The notes beneath the pieces are model-generated. The model did not search any database and had not been told where the DNA came from. It worked only from the letters and a program-made list of their open reading frames with translations. This document shows, one piece after another, positions 26,343 to 34,681 of a DNA stretch of 64,000 bases; within the stretch, counting starts at the first letter, position 1, and each line of letters starts with the position of its first letter. Origin of the DNA: Rugamonas sp045984285 (lineage in GTDB: Bacteria; Pseudomonadota; Gammaproteobacteria; Burkholderiales; Burkholderiaceae_D); NCBI RefSeq assembly GCF_045984285.3, contig NZ_JBJQIK030000001.1, positions 558,001 through 622,000 on the forward strand. The letters run 5' to 3'. The position numbers and the translations under genes are program-made.

Positions 26343-27314
26343 TCAAATTCGGTCGGTGGCGGTGACTGCGCCGCTGCGCTCGCGGAAATACGCGCGCGCC
26401 TCCAGCGCATCGCGGTCGATGGCTGCGGTCAGCGTGGGCAGGTCGATGAACTTTTCTTCATCGCGGATCTTTTTCAGGAACTCGACGCGCACGCGCTCGC
26501 CGTAGCAGGAGCGGGCGTAGTCGAAGATATGCACTTCCAGCAGCACGCGCCCCGCGTCTTCCACGGTCGGGCGCACGCCCAGGCTGGCCACGGCAGGCAG
26601 CGGGCCTTCGGCCAGGCCGTGCACCTGCACGATGAAGATGCCGCCCAGGGCAGGGCGGTGCGGCACGCGCAGGTTCAGCGTGGGGTAGCCGATGGTGCGG
26701 CCCAGTTTCGCGCCATGGATCACATGGCCGGAAATCGAATACGGGTGGCCGAGCAGCTGTTCGGCGCGCGTGAAGTCGCCCGCCGCCAGCGCGCTGCGCA
26801 CGGCGGAGGAGGAAATGCGGATATCGCCGTTCATCACGGTGGGCAAGGTCTCCACCTGGAAGCCGTAGCGCGCACCCGCTTCCTTCAGCATCGCCACATT
26901 GCCGGCGCGCCGGGCGCCGTAGCAGAAATCGTCGCCCACCATCAGCCATTTCACATGCAGGCCGTCCACCAGCACGCGCTCGGTGAACTCCTGCGGCGTG
27001 AGGGCGGCGAAGCTGTCGCTGAAATGTTCGACGATGACGCGGTCGATGCCGTTATTGGCCAGCGAGCCCAGCTTGTCGCGCAGGTTGGCGATGCGGGGCG
27101 GGGCCTTGCTCATATCGCCCATCTTGTGCGCGAAGAACTCGCGCGGATGGGGCTCGAAGGTCATCACGGCCGCTTCCAGGCCCAGCGACGAGGCGGCAGC
27201 GCGCACTTGCGCCAGCAGTGCCTGGTGGCCGCGGTGGACGCCGTCGAAATTGCCGATCGTGAGGGCGCAGGGCGCGCGCGCTGCTGCGTTCGGAAGTCCG
27301 CGAAATACCTTCAT
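26343..27314 (-). CDS. ribF: Bifunctional riboflavin kinase/FAD synthetase
   Basis: Converts riboflavin to FMN and FAD. 323 residues: the N-terminal FAD-synthetase domain carries ALTIGNFDGVHRGHQALL, and the C-terminal flavokinase domain has IGYPTLNLRVPHRPALGGIF. First gene of the ribF-ileS-lspA-coaBC-dut series. Confidence 0.97.
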   Translation of the reverse strand: MKVFRGLPNAAARAPCALTIGNFDGVHRGHQALLAQVRAAASSLGLEAAVMTFEPHPREFFAHKMGDMSKAPPRIANLRDKLGSLANNGIDRVIVEHFSDSFAALTPQEFTERVLVDGLHVKWLMVGDDFCYGARRAGNVAMLKEAGARYGFQVETLPTVMNGDIRISSSAVRSALAAGDFTRAEQLLGHPYSISGHVIHGAKLGRTIGYPTLNLRVPHRPALGGIFIVQVHGLAEGPLPAVASLGVRPTVEDAGRVLLEVHIFDYARSCYGERVRVEFLKKIRDEEKFIDLPTLTAAIDRDALEARAYFRERSGAVTATDRI

Positions 27315-27373
27315 GAGGGGGTGATTCTCTTCTTTCTTTGCCAGAATGCTCGATTATAGCCCGCCCACAAGTA

Positions 27374-27408
27374 AAAAGCGCCGCCTGCTGGGGGCAGGCG
27401 GCGCTTTC
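27374..27408 (-). terminator. Strong terminator of the tonB operon
   Basis: On the minus strand AAAGCGCCGCCTGC and GCAGGCGGCGCTTT pair perfectly over a short C-rich loop, then TTTT. It begins 24 bases after the TPR gene stop. Confidence 0.85.
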
Positions 27409-27431
27409 CGGGACAAGCCGGAGGGCCGTTA

Positions 27432-28679
27432 TCAGGCGCTAATTGGATTGTTGATGTACAGGATCCAGTAGCGGGCCAGTTCAGCCTCGCCGCCGGTGCC
27501 CTTCACCGTTTTCAGGGTGCTGATGGCAGCAGCCTTCTTGCCGGCGCGGTATTGGGCGATGCCGTAGTGCAGCTTCACGGCTTCCTGGTTGCGGGCGGTG
27601 CCGAACTTCAGGGCCTGGTCCATCAGCTTCAGGCCTTCGTCGCCCTTGCCGTCGCTCACCAGCGCGAAGCCGATGTTGGCCAGGGTATCGGCGTCCTTGT
27701 TGGCGATGGCTTCAGCCTGGTCCTTCTCGGCGCTGGCTTTCTGGTCGTTCTGGGTCTTCACGGCCAGGTCTTTCAGGCGCTGGTGGCGGCCGGCGTCGGT
27801 GCCGGTGCCCAGGGCGCCCTTCTTGTAGCCCTGGTCAATGATCTTCAGCGACTCAGGCGCATTGCGTGCCTGCAGGGCCAGCTGGCCCATTTCCATGAAT
27901 TCGGATGGCTTGGCCAGTTGGCCCAGGGCCAGCTTGAGGCGCATCACGTCCAGGTTCATGGTCGGGGAGAAGCCAGGCTTGCCGACCACGCGGTTCAGCA
28001 GGTCAGCCCAGTAGGAAGCCTTCGGATACTGGCCGGCCAGCTTTTCCAGGGTCTGCACATAGCCGGCCTTGTCGTTCTGCTTCAGCTGGATATTGGCCAG
28101 CATCTGCAGGTTCTGCTCGGACTGCTTGCCCGAAGCCTGCAGTTCCTTGGCTGCCTCGCCGTATTTGCCGCTGATGTAGTAGGTCTGGATCAGCAGGTCA
28201 CGCATGGTGCCGTTGTTCGGATTGTCCTTCAGCGCGCGCTGGATCCAGGTAATGGCCTTGTTGTAGTCCTTGGCGCGGTAGTACATGCCGGCCAGCGCTT
28301 CGGTGAACTTTGGCTGTTCAGCGTTGGACAGGCGGCCGGAATTGATCACGGCTTCGAAGGCGCGGGCAGCGGTGTCGCTGTCGCCGGCAGCCGCCGCAGC
28401 GGATGCGCGCACGCGTTCGATCTGGTATTTCTCGAATTCGGTCTTGCCACCGACAGCGTCGGCTTCCTTCAGTTTTGCCAGGGCTTCCTTGTTCTTGCCG
28501 GAGGAGGCCAGGCGTTGTGCTTCCTGCAGCGGTTTGCCCACTTCAGCACGCACGGTATCGGCGGCGTACGCGGCGGGCACCAGGCCTGCCAGGGGAGCTG
28601 CGGCGCTAAAGCCAATAGCGGCCATCACCAGGCCGAGATGAGCGAGACGGAACTTGGACATAACTTGGTTTTCTTTCAT
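27432..28679 (-). CDS. Periplasmic TPR protein of the TonB-ExbBD operon
   Basis: 415 residues. A signal peptide (cleavage near AAYAADT, about residue 40) precedes helical repeats resembling tetratricopeptide repeats throughout (for example LAGMYYRAKDYNKAITWIQ). Function unknown; a position right after two exbD genes suggests a periplasmic partner of the TonB energy machine. Two ATG starts are possible (28679, 28661). Neither has a good RBS, and a terminator-like hairpin ends 2 bases upstream of 28679. A strong terminator follows the gene. Confidence 0.8.
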   Translation of the reverse strand: MKENQVMSKFRLAHLGLVMAAIGFSAAAPLAGLVPAAYAADTVRAEVGKPLQEAQRLASSGKNKEALAKLKEADAVGGKTEFEKYQIERVRASAAAAAGDSDTAARAFEAVINSGRLSNAEQPKFTEALAGMYYRAKDYNKAITWIQRALKDNPNNGTMRDLLIQTYYISGKYGEAAKELQASGKQSEQNLQMLANIQLKQNDKAGYVQTLEKLAGQYPKASYWADLLNRVVGKPGFSPTMNLDVMRLKLALGQLAKPSEFMEMGQLALQARNAPESLKIIDQGYKKGALGTGTDAGRHQRLKDLAVKTQNDQKASAEKDQAEAIANKDADTLANIGFALVSDGKGDEGLKLMDQALKFGTARNQEAVKLHYGIAQYRAGKKAAAISTLKTVKGTGGEAELARYWILYINNPISA

Positions 28680-28680
28680 C

Positions 28681-28712
28681 AAAAAACGAAATAGGCAGGA
28701 TAACCTGCCTAT
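28681..28712 (-). terminator. Terminator-like hairpin between exbD and the TPR gene (attenuator)
   Basis: On the minus strand ATAGGCAGG-TTAT-CCTGCCTAT gives a perfect 9-bp stem with a 4-base loop, followed by TTCGTTTTTT. It lies 23 bases after the second exbD stop and directly abuts the TPR gene start, so it should limit or regulate read-through. Confidence 0.75.
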
Positions 28713-28735
28713 CGCGGAAAATAAAGAGCTGTACG

Positions 28736-29167
28736 TTACTGGAACTGTTCGTTGCCGACCAGACCGATCTTCGTCACGCCCAGGCGCTGGGCCGCAGCCA
28801 TCACGCCTGCAACTGCGCTGTACTCAACCAGCTTGTTGGGGCGCAGGTGCACCTCAGGCTGGTCAGCTTGCGCTGCGATGTTCATCAGTTTCTGTTCCAG
28901 CGTGTTGCGGTCAGGAATAGCCTGGCCGTCCCACAGGATCGTACCGTCAAAGTCCACGTCGATCGTCACGACAACCGGTTCCGTCGTCTGCGGTGGCGGG
29001 GTGCCGACCGGCATGTTCAGGTTGACCGAGTGGTTCGCCTTGGGAATCGTGATAATCAACATGATAATGAGCACCAGCATGACGTCAATCAGCGGTGTCA
29101 TATTCATTTCCATCATTGGTTCCGGATCCGCATTTGCGGCGCTGCCCGAACCGACATTCATACTCAT
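28736..29167 (-). CDS. exbD: ExbD/TolR-family biopolymer transport protein (second copy)
   Basis: Single-pass inner-membrane protein of 143 residues that forms the proton-driven TonB motor with ExbB. The membrane segment DVMLVLIIMLIITIP carries the essential Asp (PLIDVML). The periplasmic domain follows and ends LVGNEQF. ATG 29167 has GGAAAGGA 7 bases upstream; a longer frame to 29221 lacks this. Second of two adjacent exbD genes, sharing only the membrane motif with the first. Confidence 0.92.
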   Translation of the reverse strand: MSMNVGSGSAANADPEPMMEMNMTPLIDVMLVLIIMLIITIPKANHSVNLNMPVGTPPPQTTEPVVVTIDVDFDGTILWDGQAIPDRNTLEQKLMNIAAQADQPEVHLRPNKLVEYSAVAGVMAAAQRLGVTKIGLVGNEQFQ

Positions 29168-29221
29168 GTGTGTTCCTTTCCTGGATCGCCGCCCCTCGTA
29201 CAGACAGGGCGGCGGCACCAA

Positions 29222-29653
29222 TTACATCTTGTCAGGCGGTTCGGTGATGAAACCGACCTTCTGGATGCCAGCACGCTGGGTGGTGAAGATCACGCGGCCG
29301 ATGGACTCGTACTTGGCGTCTTTGTCGCCGCGCACGTGCACTTCAGGCTGCGGCAGCTTCACAGCTTCCACCTTCAGCATGTCGAACAGCTCGTTCGTGT
29401 CACGCATCTTTTTCTGGTTCCAATAGATGTCGCCATCCTTGTTCACCACGATGTTGACATTATCCGGCTTCGTCTGGATCGCCTGGTTGATCTCTTCCGG
29501 CAGGGAAATTTTCTGCAGTTTGAGAACGACCGGGCTCGTAATCAGGAAGATAATCAGCAGAACCAACATGATGTCCACGAGGGGCGTCGTGTTGATTTCC
29601 GACATGACTTGGTCTTCGCCGCTGCTATCAGCAGAGCCTACGGACATCGACAT
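29222..29653 (-). CDS. exbD: ExbD/TolR-family biopolymer transport protein (first copy)
   Basis: 143 residues, membrane segment TTPLVDIMLVLLIIFLITSP with the essential Asp, then a periplasmic domain. It lies 6 bases after exbB. The two ExbD proteins may form hetero-oligomers with ExbB or serve different TonB partners. Confidence 0.93.
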   Translation of the reverse strand: MSMSVGSADSSGEDQVMSEINTTPLVDIMLVLLIIFLITSPVVLKLQKISLPEEINQAIQTKPDNVNIVVNKDGDIYWNQKKMRDTNELFDMLKVEAVKLPQPEVHVRGDKDAKYESIGRVIFTTQRAGIQKVGFITEPPDKM

Positions 29654-29659
29654 GGTTAA

Positions 29660-30583
29660 TTACCCAATCTTTTTAGCTGCTTTAGCAGCGGAATCAGCGG
29701 TCGACATGGCGCCCGAGATCAGCACGGAGTGCACGTCAGCCGAGAAGGTACGGATGTCTTCCATCACGGTCTTGTTACGACGCACCAGCCAGTTGTAGCC
29801 CAGAACCGCAGGAACTGCCACTGCCAGACCGAAGGCGGTCATGATCAGCGCTTCACCCACAGGACCTGCCACTTTGTCGATCGATGCGTTACCGGTCATA
29901 CCGATGTTGGTCAGTGCACCGTAAATACCCCACACGGTACCGAACAGACCGATGAACGGTGCGGTCGAACCCACGGTTGCCAGGAAGGACAGGCCGTCTT
30001 GCAGACGGGACTGCACTTTGTCCACTGCGCGCTGGATGGACATGGTCACCCAGGTCGACAGGTCGATTTGTTCCAGCAGGGCGCCGTCGTGGTGCGCGGT
30101 TGCCTTGGTGCCGGTTTCAGCGATGAAGCGGAATGGCGAGCCTTCAGCCAGGGTGGTGGTGCCGGCGGCGATCGACGAAGCTTTCCAGAACTTGGCGTTC
30201 ATGTCTTTAGCTTGACGCATGATCTTCGACTGGTCGATCAGCTTGGTGATGATGATGTACCACGAGCCGATAGACATCAGCGACATGATGATGATGGTGC
30301 CACGCGGGACCCAGCCCGATTCCCACACAGCCTTGATGCCGAATGGGTTTTCCACTTCTTCCTTGCCAGCTGGGGCGGCAGCGGCGCCTTCGGCAGCTGG
30401 AGCGGCAGCGGCAGCGTCAGCAGCCGGTGCAGCAGCCGTATCCGCTGGGGCAGCGGCCGGGGCTTCGGCAGCAGCCGAGGCAGGAGCGTCAGCCATAGCT
30501 GGCGCGCTCACCAGGGCAGATGCTGCGGTCACCGAGAACAGCACAGCGGCCAGTACAGCGGACAAACGGGTATTCTTAAACAT
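29660..30583 (-). CDS. exbB: ExbB/MotA/TolQ proton channel with signal peptide and Ala/Pro-rich N-terminus
   Basis: 307 residues. A cleavable signal (about 1-31, ending SAPAMA) and a periplasmic Ala/Pro-rich stretch to about 75 precede the usual three-helix proton channel, with PFIGLFGTVWGIYGALTNIG and FGLAVAVPAVLGYNWLVRR. Such N-terminal extensions occur in ExbB of beta-proteobacteria. Converts proton flow to TonB motion. Confidence 0.93.
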   Translation of the reverse strand: MFKNTRLSAVLAAVLFSVTAASALVSAPAMADAPASAAAEAPAAAPADTAAAPAADAAAAAPAAEGAAAAPAGKEEVENPFGIKAVWESGWVPRGTIIIMSLMSIGSWYIIITKLIDQSKIMRQAKDMNAKFWKASSIAAGTTTLAEGSPFRFIAETGTKATAHHDGALLEQIDLSTWVTMSIQRAVDKVQSRLQDGLSFLATVGSTAPFIGLFGTVWGIYGALTNIGMTGNASIDKVAGPVGEALIMTAFGLAVAVPAVLGYNWLVRRNKTVMEDIRTFSADVHSVLISGAMSTADSAAKAAKKIG

Positions 30584-30666
30584 GCTTCCTCCAAATTGAT
30601 AAAATAATCAGTTCGCTGAACGTAACGACAACGAAATTACTAAGTGGGACGGTGTTCTGTCCCGGT

Positions 30667-31329
30667 TTATTCCAGCGTCCAGACGTACTGCATAGTCATC
30701 CACGCCTGTTCCGGCTTGCCATCAACCATGGTTGGTTTGAAGCGGCATTTGCCGATACCAGTCTGTGCTGCCTTATCCAGGTCACGGAAGCCACTCGACT
30801 TCTGAACCTTCGATTCCATAACGCGACCGTCGACACCAATCAGGAACTGCAGGGTTACGGTACCCGTTTCTTCGTTACGCAGCGACGACTTTGGCCATTC
30901 CGGCTTCGCGCAGGTGCTGAAGTCAGCCACCGCAGGAATACGTACGGATTGGGCCGGTGGTGCTGGCGGTGCAGGCGGAGCCGGCGGGGCCGGGCGCTGC
31001 AGTTCGTTCGATGCAGGTTTCACGTTGGTCGCGTTAGCGATCGTGTTCTGCGGTGGCGGCGGCTGCTGAACCTGAACTTCAACCGGAGGAATGAAGGGTG
31101 GCGGTGGCGCCTTCATTTCTGGCGGTGGAGGCGGTGGCGGCAGCTCCTTCGGTGGCGGTGGGGCCACTTCTTCGATGATCTTGGTCTCAACAGGCTCGAT
31201 CATCTTATTGATCATGCGCTTGCCCAGACCCGATACGATCCCGTAAGCAGCCACTACGTGCAAGGCCAATACTACGGCGATGCCGGTATAGTTCTTTTTG
31301 CCGCCCTTCCCGTTATCACTAAAATCCAT
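30667..31329 (-). CDS. tonB: Energy transducer TonB
   Basis: 220 residues from ATG 31329, preceded by GGAGAAAGCAGTC (RBS GGAG); a TTG-started extension is less likely. One N-terminal membrane helix (GIAVVLALHVVAAYGIV) is followed by a Pro-rich span (PPPPPPPEMKAPPPPF region) bridging the periplasm and the C-terminal domain (residues 130-220, ending MTMQYVWTLE) that binds the receptor TonB box. First gene of tonB-exbB-exbD-exbD-TPR. Confidence 0.94.
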   Translation of the reverse strand: MDFSDNGKGGKKNYTGIAVVLALHVVAAYGIVSGLGKRMINKMIEPVETKIIEEVAPPPPKELPPPPPPPEMKAPPPPFIPPVEVQVQQPPPPQNTIANATNVKPASNELQRPAPPAPPAPPAPPAQSVRIPAVADFSTCAKPEWPKSSLRNEETGTVTLQFLIGVDGRVMESKVQKSSGFRDLDKAAQTGIGKCRFKPTMVDGKPEQAWMTMQYVWTLE

Positions 31330-31415
31330 GACTGCTTTCTCCAATACCTACTCTCTTGATACTACTCAAACCCCAAACCGGCGACACAAAGCTACAGCCG
31401 CATTCGGGACGTCGG

Positions 31416-31442
31416 CGAATTATACATACGAATTCTCGAATT
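31416..31442 (-). promoter_or_regulatory. Candidate tonB promoter with three CGAATT repeats
   Basis: On the minus strand TATAAT is at 31424-31419, giving an 80-base leader to tonB. CGAATT occurs at 31416, 31429 and 31437, overlapping the promoter, which could be an operator. No Fur-box-like sequence is evident. The -35 is weak. Confidence 0.4.
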
Positions 31443-31797
31443 TACATAGAAATTTGATCCATAAAAATAGGCTTAAATTTCATGCTCTTAGCGCAACTCC
31501 GGAGTGTGCGCTGCACCATTTCGGCGCACACTTTTGGCCCATTCGGGCTCCCATTTGGGGAGCTATGTAGGCAGCTGTCTATTAGTTCCCTGATTCTGTA
31601 AAAGGCCGAATATCCATTGCCGGGCAAGCGGTTTTGGAAAAAAAAATTTTGCGCAGTCGTTTGCTAATGCACAACTATTCCAATACCCGCCTTGCAGTTC
31701 CAGTATATGCAAAAACCATGCACGGTAGCGCACACATGGTGCCATTCCGGCAATCATGAAATTTCACTACGAAAATTTAGCGGGCAGACAATGTGCG
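31443..31797. other. A/T-rich gap between spoVR and tonB
   Basis: 355 bases without a convincing gene. GTGTGCGC (31504-31511) pairs with GCGCACAC (31524-31531) followed by TTTT, a terminator-like hairpin on the plus strand with no plus-strand gene upstream. GCTCCC/GGGAGC follows at 31547-31563. A 61-codon minus-strand frame here lacks RBS and family features. Confidence 0.4.
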
Positions 31798-33336
31798 CTA
31801 GAAGATCCGGCCGCGTTTTTCGCGGCGGCATTCGAGGGTGCTGACCAGCTGGCCGTCCGGGGTAACGGTGTCCAGGTGCACGTCGAAGCCCCATAGCCGG
31901 GCCACGTGCTTCAGCACCTCGTGCGCCTGCTGGTTCAGCGGGCGGCGGTTGAACTGGGTATGGCGCAGGGTCAGCGCGCGGTCATCCCGCGTGTTGACCG
32001 ACCATACCTGTATATTAGGCTCGCGGTTGCCGAGGTTGTACTGCTCCGCCAGCTGCTGCCGCACGTAGCGGTAGCCCATCTCGTCGTGAATGGCGGAAAC
32101 CGAAAGTTTCTCGTTCTTGTCGTCATCCAGTACCGCGAAGAAGTGGAAGTCGCGGATCAGGCGCGGCGACAGGTACTGGGCAATGAAGCTCTCGTCCTTG
32201 AAGTTGCGCATGGCAAAGTCCAGCGTCTTCTTCCAGTCGCTGCCCGCGATATCGGGGAACCATTCGCGGTCTTCCGCCGTCGGGTTCTCGCAAATGCGGC
32301 GAATGTCCTGCATCATCGCGAAACCGAGGGCATAGGGGTTGATGCCATTGTAATAGGGGCTGTGCACCGGCGGCTGGTAGACCACATTGGTATGGCTTTT
32401 CAGGAATTCCATCATGAAGCCGTCGCCCACCACGCCCTCGTCGTACAACTGGTTGAGGATGGTGTAGTGCCAGAAGGTGGCCCAGCCCTCGTTCATGACC
32501 TGGGTCTGGCGCTGCGGGTAGAAGTACTGCGAGATCTTGCGCACGATGCGCACGATCTCGCGCTGCCAGGGTTCCAGCAGCGGCGCGTACTTCTCTATAA
32601 AGTACAGCAGGTTTTCTTCCGGCTCCGGCGGGAAGCGCGGCGCCGGGCGGTTGACTTCCTCCTCCTCGCGCTTCGGCACCGTGCGCCACAGCTCATTGAT
32701 CTGGGACTGCAGGTATTCCTCGCGCTCCCGCTGCTTCAGCTGTTCCTGGGCCAGCGACAGCTTGGCCGGGCGCTTGTAGCGGTCCACGCCGTAATTCTGG
32801 ATCGCGTGGCAGGAATCGAGCAGCAGTTCCACCGCGTCGATGCCATGGCGCTGCTCGCATTCCGCGATGTAGTTCTTGGCGAAGACCATATAGTCGACGA
32901 TGGCGTCCGCATCGGTCCAGGTGCGGAACAGGTAATTCCCCTTGAAGAAGGAATTGTGGCCGTAGGCCGCGTGGGCGATCACCAGCGCCTGCATCGTCAG
33001 GCTGTTCTCCTCCATCAGATAGGCGATGCAGGGATTGGAGTTGATCACGATTTCGTAGGCCAGGCCCATCTGCCCGCGCTTGTAGCCCTTTTCGGTGGAC
33101 AGGAAGTGCTTGCCGAAGGACCAGTGGGCGTAGGACACCGGCATGCCGACCGAGGTATAGGCGTCCATCATTTGCTCGGCCGTAATGATTTCGAGCTGGT
33201 TCGGGTAGGTATCGAGGCCGAAGCCCCTGGCCACGCGCTTGATTTCCTCGTGCGCCTGCTCGATCAGCTCGAAGGTCCACTCCGACTGTTCGGGCAGGGC
33301 GCGCGGGTGGGGCGGCCGTTTGGTCATCTGGTTCAT
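31798..33336 (-). CDS. SpoVR-family protein
   Basis: 512-residue cytoplasmic protein of unknown biochemical function, named from the Bacillus sporulation locus but widespread in non-sporulating bacteria. Recognised by WTFELIEQAHEEIKRVARGF, QVMNEGWATFWHYTILN and HSPYYNGINPYALGF. It overlaps yeaH by one base and forms the third gene of the prkA-yeaH-spoVR set, which in enterobacteria is induced by RpoS and nitrogen starvation. Confidence 0.93.
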   Translation of the reverse strand: MNQMTKRPPHPRALPEQSEWTFELIEQAHEEIKRVARGFGLDTYPNQLEIITAEQMMDAYTSVGMPVSYAHWSFGKHFLSTEKGYKRGQMGLAYEIVINSNPCIAYLMEENSLTMQALVIAHAAYGHNSFFKGNYLFRTWTDADAIVDYMVFAKNYIAECEQRHGIDAVELLLDSCHAIQNYGVDRYKRPAKLSLAQEQLKQREREEYLQSQINELWRTVPKREEEEVNRPAPRFPPEPEENLLYFIEKYAPLLEPWQREIVRIVRKISQYFYPQRQTQVMNEGWATFWHYTILNQLYDEGVVGDGFMMEFLKSHTNVVYQPPVHSPYYNGINPYALGFAMMQDIRRICENPTAEDREWFPDIAGSDWKKTLDFAMRNFKDESFIAQYLSPRLIRDFHFFAVLDDDKNEKLSVSAIHDEMGYRYVRQQLAEQYNLGNREPNIQVWSVNTRDDRALTLRHTQFNRRPLNQQAHEVLKHVARLWGFDVHLDTVTPDGQLVSTLECRREKRGRIF

Positions 33337-34607
33337 TATTTGGGCTGCTTCTTGAACAGTTCACGGAACACCGGGTAGATATCGGCCGGCGTCACTATCT
33401 TCTGCATCGCAAAGTGGCGGTGCAGCTCGGGAATCTGGGCGTACTGCTCCCACAGGTTCTGCGGCGGGCCGTCGGTGATCTCCACATAGGTGTAGTACTG
33501 CACCTTGGGCATGATGGTGTTGGTCAGCAGCTGGCGGCACAGCACCGAGTCGTTGTCCCAGTTGTCGCCGTCCGAGGCCTGGGCCACGTAGCTGTTCCAC
33601 TGGCCGGCGCCGTAGCGCTCGTCGATGATCTTGTTCAGCAGGTTCAGCGCCGAGGACACCACGGTGCCGCCCGATTCGCGCGAGTGGAAGAATTCGTTCT
33701 CGTCCACCTCCAGCGCCGCCGTGTGGTGGCGGATGAAGACCACCTCGATCTTCTCGTACACCCGCTTCAGGAACAGGTAGAGCAGGATGAAGAAGCGCTT
33801 GGCCGTGTCCTTGCGCTGCTCGTCCATCGAGCCCGACACGTCCATGATGCAGAACATCACGGCCTGGGTCATCGGCTTCGGAATCTTGATGCGGTTGCTG
33901 TAGCGCAGGTCGAAGGGATCGATGAAGGGAATCGCCAGGATGCGCGTATGCAGGTGGTGGATCAGCTTCTTCAGCTCCACCACGCGCGGGTCGGCCAGCG
34001 GCACATCGGCCAGCAGCAGCTCTTCCAGTTCGCGCTCCGCTTCCGCCAGCTGCTTGCGCGGCTTGCCGCCCACGGCGATGCGGCGGCCGAGGGCGCCGCG
34101 CAGCGAGCGCAGCACGTGGATATTGGACGGCGTGCCGGATACGGTATAGCCGGCGCGCTGGTTCTTGAACTCGACGGTAGCGGTCAGCTGGGTCTTGACC
34201 ATATGCGGCAGTTCCAGGTCTTCGAAGAAGTAGTTCATGAACTCTTCGCGCGACAGTTCGAAGATGAAGTCATCTTCGGTGGTCTGGTCGCTGTTGCCCG
34301 CCTTGCCCTTGCCGGCGCCCCCGCCGCCTTTCGGCCGCGCGATCTGGTCGCCTTTCTGGTATTCCTGGTTGCCCGGGTTAATCACTTCCCACACGCCGCC
34401 ATGGGCGTGCCCGAAGGAAGGCTCGTTCACGTCCTTGACGGGAATCGAGACTTTCTCGCCATTCTCGATGTCGGTGATGGAGCGGCCCTTGATGGCGCGC
34501 CCGACCGCATCCTTGATCTGGCTTTTGTAGCGCCGCAAAAACCGTTCGCGGTTGACCGCTGACTTGTTCTTGCCTTGCAAACGACGGTCGATGAGGTAAG
34601 TCAACAA
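33336..34607 (-). CDS. yeaH: YeaH/YhbH family protein (DUF444)
   Basis: 423 residues. Starts LTYLIDRRLQGKNKSAVNRE. The C-terminal half contains a von Willebrand A-like Asp-x-Ser motif (FCIMDVSGSMDEQRKDTAKR). Partner of the kinase YeaG in stress adaptation; direct activity is not known. Lies between prkA (75 bases upstream) and spoVR. Confidence 0.93.
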   Translation of the reverse strand: MLTYLIDRRLQGKNKSAVNRERFLRRYKSQIKDAVGRAIKGRSITDIENGEKVSIPVKDVNEPSFGHAHGGVWEVINPGNQEYQKGDQIARPKGGGGAGKGKAGNSDQTTEDDFIFELSREEFMNYFFEDLELPHMVKTQLTATVEFKNQRAGYTVSGTPSNIHVLRSLRGALGRRIAVGGKPRKQLAEAERELEELLLADVPLADPRVVELKKLIHHLHTRILAIPFIDPFDLRYSNRIKIPKPMTQAVMFCIMDVSGSMDEQRKDTAKRFFILLYLFLKRVYEKIEVVFIRHHTAALEVDENEFFHSRESGGTVVSSALNLLNKIIDERYGAGQWNSYVAQASDGDNWDNDSVLCRQLLTNTIMPKVQYYTYVEITDGPPQNLWEQYAQIPELHRHFAMQKIVTPADIYPVFRELFKKQPK

Positions 34608-34681
34608 TGCCTCCTGTACTGCAATGAATCCGACGGCCGGGCACGGCCGGCAGGCCGCGCCCCTATTATCTCACCGCCAGC

